Shown: positions 1 to 4,628 of the stretch, piece by piece | How positions within the stretch are numbered: the stretch's first letter is position 1 | Layout of the letters: every line of letters begins with the position of its first letter | DNA from: an uncultured Chitinophagaceae bacterium | Lineage (GTDB): Bacteria > Bacteroidota > Bacteroidia > Chitinophagales > Chitinophagaceae | Length of the DNA: 9,319 nucleotides | Direction of reading: 5' to 3' | Assembly (NCBI GenBank): GCA_937897585.1 | Contig: CALCNY010000196.1 | Span: 1-9,319 of the forward strand | The notes under the pieces: model-generated | The model's input: only the letters and a program-made list of their open reading frames with translations | Databases searched by the model: none | What the model was told of the DNA's origin: nothing | Translations under genes and position numbers: made by a program

Positions 1-297
1 ACTTGTAACAGTGTCAACATTGATTCTATTAAGCATTTTATTCAAATCGTACAAATTGATCCAGGGTGATTCCACCTGTGAATTAAAAGAGCCTTTGACC
101 CAGGTATCCACGCCGGATATTTTCTTTACATACACATACTCATTGGAGCCTTTTATAAACTGCAATTGCTTCAAATTTTCAGGAGCCAACGTAGTACGAG
201 CGTTTACCATAGCATCTTCAATAGTCAATTGTTTTTGCTGGGCGAATAAATTAATAAATGAAATAGAAAAGAAAAAAGACAAGAATAAATGCTTCAT
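1..297 (-). CDS. S9-family (DPP-IV-like) exported peptidase, N-terminal fragment cut by the window edge
   Basis: Ninety-nine codons are open on the minus strand from an ATG at 297-295 to the left edge, so the gene continues outside the window. The product starts MKHLFLSFFFSISFINLFAQ: a short basic start, a hydrophobic stretch, and a likely signal peptidase I site after Ala19, which indicates export. Mature residues 20-60 (QQKQLTIEDAMVNARTTLAP, then a run with LKQLQF and EYVYVKK) resemble the start of the beta-propeller domain in Bacteroidota dipeptidyl peptidase IV / S9 proteins, where LTLEDA is followed by a proline and an LQW-x-YVY strand. The catalytic alpha/beta-hydrolase domain would lie outside, so activity cannot be judged. 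By family it would trim dipeptides from imported or extracellular peptides. It lies downstream of the S66 gene on the same strand, with a palindrome between. No Shine-Dalgarno is visible. A plus-strand reading frame over the same bases is only its shadow. Confidence 0.72.
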   Translation of the reverse strand, partial: MKHLFLSFFFSISFINLFAQQKQLTIEDAMVNARTTLAPENLKQLQFIKGSNEYVYVKKISGVDTWVKGSFNSQVESPWINLYDLNKMLNRINVDTVTS

Positions 298-342
298 AAT
301 TGAGTTTTGTGAGAATTAAAAATAAGGATTAAATCGCAAACC

Positions 343-378
343 ATCCCTAGCTCGGGCATTAATGCCCGAGCTAGGGAT
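343..378. repeat. Perfect 36-bp palindrome between two minus-strand genes
   Basis: The arm ATCCCTAGCTCGGGCATT (343-360) is followed directly by its exact reverse complement (361-378), with no spacer. The outer end overlaps the first base of the S66 stop codon (TAA, 380-378), and a second small palindrome GGATTAATCC (375-384) overlaps the edge. Transcribed from the minus strand it would form a long hairpin right after the S66 stop and 45 nt before the S9 start. It could therefore act as a terminator or RNA-processing/stability element, but no uridine tract follows it, so a classical intrinsic terminator is not supported. It may also be a dispersed palindromic repeat of the genome. Confidence 0.8.
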
Positions 379-1406
379 TAATCCAAACTAACCACATCCG
401 GCCATACATTCAAGCGATGCATCATGCCACATTTCAATGCAACGTTATAAAATTGATGTCCCACCGGAAAATCAAAACAAACAGGATAATTAAAATCTTT
501 TATTTTTTCGAGTACAATTTGTTCTAAAGTCAAACCAAATTCTTCACCGGGATCATCAGGCTTTACTTTGAAACCGCCGATGATTAGTCCTTTCAAATGA
601 TCGAGTTTGCCGGTTCTTTTCAAATTCCAGAACATGCGGTCGATATTGTATAAATATTCTTCGGTGTCTTCGAGAAAAAGAATTTTGTTTTTGGTATTCA
701 AATCGCTTGAAGTTCCGGCTAATGTTTCAATGATTCGTAAATTACCTCCAACCAGTTCGCCATCAGCACTACCAAATTTGTTATTTTTATTTTTAGACGC
801 TGAATATTTATAATACTTTCCTTTTAAAGCGGTGTCAATTGATTCAAGAGATAATAATTGTGTAGCATCAGCATTTGACCAATCTGATGGAAAGCTATTA
901 CACATTTTAGAATGCAGTGTTGCGATTCGGAAGTTTCGGTTGATGTGGTTATGCAATACCGTTATGTCACTAAAACCGACAATCCATTTTGGATGATTTT
1001 TGAATTTTTTAAAGTCAAGTTGATCAATAATTCTCACCACGCCATAACCGCCTCTTGCACATAAAATTGCTTTCACTGTTTCATCATCCAGCAACTCCTG
1101 AAAATCTTTTCTTCTTTCTTGGTCAGTACCTCCAAAAGTGAAATCTTTTTTACCAATGGTATTGCCGATTTTAATTTTATATCCCCATGACTGAAGCTTT
1201 TGTATAGCCGGCTGAATATCTTCCAGTGAAATAGAACCAGCAGGAGAAGTAATACCGATGGTGTCTCCTTCTTTAAGATAAGGTGGCAATGCACAATAAC
1301 TTTCTTCTTCATCAATAGCTGAAACCGATTCCAATGCAGATTTTCCGGAAACAGTGGTTGCAGCTAATAAAGTAAATGCCGATCCTAGGAAATGTTTGCG
1401 GTTCAT
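378..1406 (-). CDS. Exported LD-carboxypeptidase, peptidase family S66 (LdcA-like)
   Basis: The 342-residue product is a full S66 peptidase, the family of LD-carboxypeptidases that remove the terminal D-alanine from muramoyl tetrapeptides during peptidoglycan recycling; some members (MccF) instead hydrolyse microcin-type peptides. PPYLKEGDTIGITSPAG (41-57) opens the conserved core. CARGGYG (116-122) precedes the nucleophile elbow GFSDIT, giving Ser146. FLEDTEEYLYNIDRMF gives catalytic Glu246, and FPVGH gives His317, so the Ser-Glu-His triad is intact. Unlike the second S66 protein in this window it has about 38 extra N-terminal residues: MNRKHFLGSAFTLLAATTVS has the shape of a signal sequence with a Tat-like NRKHFL motif (RK rather than RR), so export to the periplasm is inferred. 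No lipobox is obvious. The gene is divergent from metG across a repeat-filled 481-bp gap. Substrate identity (wall peptide or antibiotic peptide) cannot be told from sequence alone. Confidence 0.9.
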   Translation of the reverse strand: MNRKHFLGSAFTLLAATTVSGKSALESVSAIDEEESYCALPPYLKEGDTIGITSPAGSISLEDIQPAIQKLQSWGYKIKIGNTIGKKDFTFGGTDQERRKDFQELLDDETVKAILCARGGYGVVRIIDQLDFKKFKNHPKWIVGFSDITVLHNHINRNFRIATLHSKMCNSFPSDWSNADATQLLSLESIDTALKGKYYKYSASKNKNNKFGSADGELVGGNLRIIETLAGTSSDLNTKNKILFLEDTEEYLYNIDRMFWNLKRTGKLDHLKGLIIGGFKVKPDDPGEEFGLTLEQIVLEKIKDFNYPVCFDFPVGHQFYNVALKCGMMHRLNVWPDVVSLD

Positions 1407-1459
1407 AAAGAAATAAATAATAAGAAAGTAAAAATAAGGAATTAGGAAGGGAAATGCTG

Positions 1460-1593
1460 GATGGAGATTGATAGAGATAGATAGAGCTGGATAGGCTAGA
1501 TAGAGTTGGATAAAGATAGATAAAGATAGATAAAGATAGATAAAGCTGGATGGAGCTGGATAGAGCTAGATGTTGGATACTGGATGCTGGATT
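1460..1593. repeat. Minisatellite: eleven ~10-bp GAT units, then three 7-bp GAT units
   Basis: Units beginning GAT recur every 10 bp from 1460: GATGGAGATT, GATAGAGATA, GATAGAGCTG, a 9-bp GATAGGCTA, GATAGAGTTG, three identical GATAAAGATA units (1509-1538), GATAAAGCTG, GATGGAGCTG and GATAGAGCTA (to 1568). The period then changes to 7 bp: GATGTTG, GATACTG, GATGCTG (1569-1589), and GATT. The strand is strikingly purine-rich with few cytosines. The array is non-coding as far as can be seen, with stops in all readable frames. The three perfect central copies suggest recent slippage expansion; the outer copies are older and diverged. Confidence 0.9.
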
Positions 1594-1599
1594 GCATTC

Positions 1600-1618
1600 A
1601 ACCCCGTAGGGGTGACAC
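1600..1618. repeat. ACCCCGTAGGGGT palindromic repeat, copy 1
   Basis: AACCCCGTAGGGGTGACAC is identical to a second copy exactly 50 bp downstream. The core ACCCC-GTA-GGGGT forms a 5-bp stem with a 3-nt loop, followed by a conserved GACAC tail that gives the repeat a direction. Short G/C hairpins of this shape are recurrent dispersed intergenic repeats in Bacteroidota genomes, similar in form to REP elements mobilised by RAYT transposases. That link is inference here. Confidence 0.8.
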
Positions 1619-1649
1619 TTCTCTAAACGAAAAAGTCACTTTAATAAAA

Positions 1650-1668
1650 AACCCCGTAGGGGTGACAC
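1650..1668. repeat. ACCCCGTAGGGGT palindromic repeat, copy 2
   Basis: This is identical over 19 bases to the copy at 1600-1618 and in the same orientation, including the GACAC tail. The intervening 31 bp contain no gene. Two copies in direct orientation resemble paired REP-like units (BIME-like), although those are more often arranged head to head. Confidence 0.8.
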
Positions 1669-1705
1669 AAGGAAAAAAGCGATTGATGCTGGATTTGTAA
1701 AAGAA

Positions 1706-1769
1706 TCACGAACTCTCTGCAAATAATCAGTTTCTTACTTTTTAAGTAAAATTAATTCGTGAATTCGTG
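1706..1769. repeat. AATTCGTG tandem pair with nested inverted repeats
   Basis: AATTCGTG occurs twice in perfect tandem at 1754-1769. TCACGAA (1706-1712) is the reverse complement of TTCGTGA (1756-1762), and TTACTT (1735-1740) pairs with AAGTAA (1744-1749) across a 3-nt loop. The whole could fold into a weak, AT-rich stem with an inner hairpin. It may be another degraded repeat element or, for the divergent S66 gene, a regulatory site; neither is proven. Folding energy would be low. Confidence 0.45.
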
Positions 1770-1794
1770 GCAAACCCAACATAACGCAATCAAA

Positions 1795-1853
1795 TTCCCC
1801 CTTTGGGGGATTAAAAGGGCCTTCTTCCCCCTTCGGGGGATTGAGGGGGCTTT
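1795..1853. repeat. Two tandem C5/G5 palindromic repeats (30-bp period), related to the ends of the metG insertion
   Basis: Copy 1 (1795-1823) reads TT-C5-TTT-G5-ATTAAAAGGGCCTT. Copy 2 (1825-1853) reads TT-C5-TTC-G5-ATTGA-G5-CTTT. They start exactly 30 bp apart, and copy 1 looks decayed in its G5-CTTT part. Each contains a hairpin with a 5-bp G/C stem and 3-nt loop. The right boundary repeat of the insertion inside metG (AAT-C6-TT-G6-T-G8-C) has the same plan in the same orientation, and the left boundary repeat is its reverse complement. They are therefore probably one repeat family, either stand-alone non-autonomous copies or a remnant of an earlier insertion. Confidence 0.8.
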
Positions 1854-1882
1854 GGCAATTGCCTCCGTTTACGGTATTTTTG
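1851..1882 (+). promoter_or_regulatory. Bacteroidota-type promoter of metG (TTTG / TAnnTTTG)
   Basis: A -33-like TTTG lies at 1851-1854 and a perfect -7-like TATTTTTG (TAnnTTTG) at 1875-1882, separated by 20 bp, which fits the consensus for the primary sigma factor of Bacteroides and relatives. The -7 box ends only 5 nt before the ATG at 1888, so transcription would begin at or next to the start codon. The TTTG is formed by the outer edge of the C5/G5 repeat (G5-CTTTGG). The promoter position also argues against the longer reading from 1759. Confidence 0.7.
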
Positions 1883-1887
1883 CACCT

Positions 1888-4539
1888 ATGGACAATCCGA
1901 AAAGATATCTGATTACATCAGCACTTCCTTATGCCAATGGACCGAAGCATATTGGTCATCTGGCAGGCGCCTATTTGCCTGCCGATATTTACACCCGTTA
2001 TTTAAGAGCACAAAAGCGTGATGTGGTTTTTGTATGTGGCAGTGATGAACATGGTGCCGCCATTACCATTCAGGCAATGAAGGAAAAAACTACTCCTAAA
2101 GCCATTGTAGATAAATACCATGCTTTACTCGAAAGTAACATGAAAGATTTAGGCATTTCATTTGACATCTACCACAGAACTTCAGCTCCAATTCATCATG
2201 AAACAGCTCAGGAATTTTTTACGAAGCTGAATAATAATGGCGATTTAATTATCAAAGAATCTGAACAATATTTCGATGAATCTGCCAATACCTTTTTAGC
2301 CGACCGATACATCATTGGCACATGCCCGGTTTGCAGCAGCGATAGCGCATACGGCGATCAATGCGAAAAATGTGGAACTTCTTTAAGTCCGGAACAATTG
2401 ATAAATCCAAAAAGTACTTTAAGTGGCAACCCTCCATCTAAGAAAAAAACCACTCACTGGTATCTGCCTTTGGATAAACATGAAGATTTTTTACGCGAAT
2501 GGATTTTGAATGAGCATAAAAGCGATTGGAAACATAATGTGCTAGGTCAGTGTAAAAGCTGGATTGATGCAGGTTTACATCCAAGAGCGGTAACGAGAGA
2601 TTTGGATTGGGGTGTTAAAGTACCAACAGCCCCCCCACCCCCCGAAGGGGGGATTGTTGATTCCGGTCGACAAATGAAATCTTCTTACACATTGGATGAT
2701 GAACAATTAGATAGTTTGGAGGAAGGTCAGTTTCCTTATCAGACTTCAGATCCGATGTTGTATGGGCTTTTGAAAGATTATGCTGCAAAACACAGATCTG
2801 TTCCAACTGAGGCAGAAATTGCTTTATGGGAAATGTTGAGAGGAAAAAAACTTGAGGGTAATAAATTCAGAAGACAACATATCACAGGGGCTTACATCGC
2901 TGATTTCGTTTGCCTTAAAAAGAAATTGATTATTGAAGTTGATGGTTTGATTCATCAATTACCTGAAAATAAAACTAAAGACGAAGAAAGAACCCTATGG
3001 TTGAATGAACAAGGATTTGAAGTAATCAGATTCACCAATGAACAGGTTTTAGGAGATACAGAAAATACGCTAAATGCCATTTCAAAAAAGCTTAGTCAAA
3101 CTAACGACGAAGTCGTAACAAATTCTCCATCTACAAATCCCCCCTTGGGGGGTGGGGGGGGCGGAAAGGTTTTATACGTCTGGTTCGACGCCCCCATCGG
3201 CTACATCAGCGCCACCAAACAATGGGCCATCGACAACAACACTGACTGGAAGCCTTACTGGGAAGATAAAGACACCAAACTCGTTCATTTTATCGGTAAA
3301 GACAATATCGTTTTTCATTGCATCATTTTTCCCGTGATGTTGAAATTGCATGGAAATATTTTACCTGATAATGTACCGAGTAATGAGTTCATGAACCTCG
3401 AAGGAGATAAAATGAGTACCAGCAGAGGATGGAGCATTGAAATGGATGAATACATCACTGATTTTGTGAAGAAAGAAAATGGTGGCGACATGATGGTAGA
3501 TGCCCTACGTTATTACCTGACTGCCATCGCACCTGAAACCAAAGACAGCGAGTTTACCTGGAAAGGATTTCAAGATGCACTAAACAGCGAACTGGTTTCC
3601 ATCTTCGGAAATTTTGTAAACAGAACTTTTGTGTTGATGCACAAGTTGTGCAATGGAAAAGTCCCTGCTTATCATGAAGCCATTGCTGATGAGGCTGATA
3701 AAAAATTATGGTTAGATATTAATGAAGCGAAACATAAAATAGAAAACTGTATTGAGTCTTACAAATACAGAGATGCTTTGTTTGATGTGATTGACCTCGC
3801 CAGAAAAGGCAATAAATACATGCAGGATAAAGAGCCTTGGATTGTAGCCAAACAGGTTGGTGAAAATGGATTGCCTACTCCTGAAGCTCAACAAAAAATC
3901 GATAATACGTTACATCTTTGTCTGCAGCTGACAGCCAATCTTGCCATATTGATTAACCCGTTCCTTCCTTTCACCGCAAAAAAAATGTGTTATATGATGA
4001 AAGTGGTAGAGAAAATGCTGGATTGGGAAAATGCAGGAAGTAACAAATTATTAAGCGTTGGCTATTCACTGAGAGCACCTGAATTGTTGTTTAGGAAAAT
4101 GGAAGATGAAGAAGTGAATAGACAAATTGAAAAATTAAAATTAAAAAGTCAAAAACTTATGGAGAATAATACTCCTGCCAACCCTGAAACAAAGGAATCA
4201 ATTATACCTGCATCTAAACCGTTAATTCAATACGATGATTTTGCTAAACTGGAATTGAAAACCGGAACTATTGTGGCTGCTGAAAAAGTGGAGAAAGCTG
4301 ACAAACTTTTAAAACTGGAAGTGGACTTAGGAACAGAAAAAAGAACAATTGTCAGCGGTATTGCCATGTTCCATAACCCTGAGCAAATACTCAATCAGAA
4401 AGTCGTTGTGGTTACCAACTTGGCTCCTCGTAAAATGAGAGGCATTGAGAGTAATGGCATGATTCTAATGGCTGAAGATGCTGATGGCAAACTGGCATTT
4501 GTCAGCAGCGAGGTTGCCAATGGCAGCAACGTGAGCTAA
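1888..4539 (+). CDS. metG: Methionyl-tRNA synthetase interrupted in frame by a DUF559 endonuclease domain
   Basis: The product charges tRNA-Met with methionine (class I, cytoplasmic, essential). The catalytic Rossmann fold has HIGH as HIGH at 21-24, a zinc knuckle with Cys146, 149, 159 and 162, the strand KVLYVWFDAPIGY (from 427), and KMSTS at 508-512. An anticodon-binding helical domain follows, and a C-terminal EMAP-II/Trbp111-like OB fold spans about 780-883 (TGTIV, SGIA, NLAPRKMRG). The 883 residues exceed the usual ~680-700 because about 179 residues (247-425) interrupt the loop between DWGVKVP and GKVLYVWF. That insert carries a DUF559 nuclease. Without it the enzyme would be about 704 residues and normal. 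The start at 1888 is chosen because MDNPKRYLITSALPYANGP matches the family N-terminus and sits just after a promoter. The upstream in-frame stretch from 1759 is repeat DNA. All catalytic motifs are intact, so the gene is judged functional rather than a pseudogene. Confidence 0.95.
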   Translation: MDNPKRYLITSALPYANGPKHIGHLAGAYLPADIYTRYLRAQKRDVVFVCGSDEHGAAITIQAMKEKTTPKAIVDKYHALLESNMKDLGISFDIYHRTSAPIHHETAQEFFTKLNNNGDLIIKESEQYFDESANTFLADRYIIGTCPVCSSDSAYGDQCEKCGTSLSPEQLINPKSTLSGNPPSKKKTTHWYLPLDKHEDFLREWILNEHKSDWKHNVLGQCKSWIDAGLHPRAVTRDLDWGVKVPTAPPPPEGGIVDSGRQMKSSYTLDDEQLDSLEEGQFPYQTSDPMLYGLLKDYAAKHRSVPTEAEIALWEMLRGKKLEGNKFRRQHITGAYIADFVCLKKKLIIEVDGLIHQLPENKTKDEERTLWLNEQGFEVIRFTNEQVLGDTENTLNAISKKLSQTNDEVVTNSPSTNPPLGGGGGGKVLYVWFDAPIGYISATKQWAIDNNTDWKPYWEDKDTKLVHFIGKDNIVFHCIIFPVMLKLHGNILPDNVPSNEFMNLEGDKMSTSRGWSIEMDEYITDFVKKENGGDMMVDALRYYLTAIAPETKDSEFTWKGFQDALNSELVSIFGNFVNRTFVLMHKLCNGKVPAYHEAIADEADKKLWLDINEAKHKIENCIESYKYRDALFDVIDLARKGNKYMQDKEPWIVAKQVGENGLPTPEAQQKIDNTLHLCLQLTANLAILINPFLPFTAKKMCYMMKVVEKMLDWENAGSNKLLSVGYSLRAPELLFRKMEDEEVNRQIEKLKLKSQKLMENNTPANPETKESIIPASKPLIQYDDFAKLELKTGTIVAAEKVEKADKLLKLEVDLGTEKRTIVSGIAMFHNPEQILNQKVVVVTNLAPRKMRGIESNGMILMAEDADGKLAFVSSEVANGSNVS
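2628..2655. repeat. Left terminal inverted repeat of the metG insertion
   Basis: The plus strand reads AG-C7-A-C6-GAA-G6-ATT. The reverse complement of the right end reads G-C8-A-C6-AA-G6-ATT, so the two ends match except for one C and the loop G. The C6-GAA-G6 part is itself a hairpin (6-bp stem, 3-nt loop). In the metG frame it encodes APPPPEGG followed by I, a proline-rich linker. Confidence 0.88.
3136..3162. repeat. Right terminal inverted repeat of the metG insertion
   Basis: The plus strand reads AAT-C6-TT-G6-T-G8-C and ends directly before GGA-AAG, where normal MetRS sequence resumes at Gly426-Lys427. It is translated as NPPLGGGGG, giving a flexible glycine linker. The G8 run is the longest homopolymer of G in the window and is a potential site of replication or transcription slippage. 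Confidence 0.88.
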
Positions 4540-4628
4540 TTCATCTCATTTTATTTTTTCGAATAGCGGTTTTTAACTCCATTCCTTTTAACTTCGGAGT
4601 GCTTTAGCTATGCTATTGCATAAAAGTT

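Larger units (their letters stand above)
1407..1887. other. Repeat-rich intergenic region between S66 and metG
   Basis: This 481-bp gap between divergent genes has no credible gene. It holds, in order, a 10-bp/7-bp minisatellite, two ACCCCGTAGGGGT repeats, an AATTCGTG tandem pair with inverted repeats, two C5/G5 palindromic repeats, and a metG promoter. The motif ATGCTGGAT occurs at 1454-1462, 1584-1592 and 1686-1694, which suggests one ancestral unit was scattered through it. The metG reading frame stays open back to a GTG at 1759, but this translates repeats and is not taken as coding. The region looks like a preferred landing zone for small repeat elements. Confidence 0.75.
2628..3163 (+). 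mobile_element. In-frame DUF559 nuclease element with G/C-rich terminal inverted repeats, inside metG
   Basis: The segment is bounded by near-identical inverted repeats and encodes, in the metG frame, one DUF559 domain (about residues 290-400 of the fusion). This family is related to Vsr mismatch endonucleases and the PD-(D/E)XK fold. Visible landmarks are PTEAEIALWEMLRGKKL, KFRRQH, then IADF (Asp339), IIEVDG (Glu350, Asp352), the DGxxH histidine (His356), DEERTLWL, and GFEVIRFTNEQV. A Met at residue 263 (base 2674) could be the ancestral start of a stand-alone nuclease, but no stop follows: the frame runs on into the MetRS half. There is no transposase, no clear target duplication, and no intein (no terminal HN-C/S/T block). 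I infer a homing-like or nuclease-dependent mobile element. It could alternatively be an old, fixed domain insertion. Confidence 0.82.

Noticed and set aside
11..319. Plus-strand 102-codon reading frame at the left edge
   Set aside because: It is antisense to a better minus-strand frame that has a signal peptide and S9-peptidase-like sequence.
343..378. Classical intrinsic terminator for the S66 gene
   Set aside because: The hairpin is strong, but the minus-strand sequence after it (GGTTTGCGATTTAATCC) lacks a U-run, so it is listed as a palindrome of uncertain role.
1460..1593. CRISPR array
   Set aside because: Units are 7-10 bp in direct tandem with no spacers, and no cas genes are nearby.
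1759..1887. N-terminal extension of metG starting at GTG 1759
   Set aside because: The extra 43 codons translate repeat DNA, do not resemble any MetRS, and lie upstream of or across a good promoter. The family N-terminus begins at 1888.
2628..3163. The metG interruption as a group I or group II intron
   Set aside because: The reading frame is continuous through both junctions, the length is only about 535 bp including the nuclease, and no ribozyme-like domains are recognisable. RNA data could still overturn this.
2626..3165. The metG interruption as an intein
   Set aside because: The segment begins with Thr-Ala-Pro and ends in a glycine run before Gly-Lys. There is no N-terminal Cys/Ser block A, no TxxH block B, and no terminal His-Asn followed by Cys, Ser or Thr, so protein splicing is not supported.
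4540..4628. A promoter or terminator between metG and fadN
   Set aside because: TATGCTATTG near 4610 is only a poor match to TAnnTTTG and has no convincing TTTG at the right distance. The small ACTCC/GGAGT inverted repeat is too weak to call a terminator, so metG and fadN could share a transcript.
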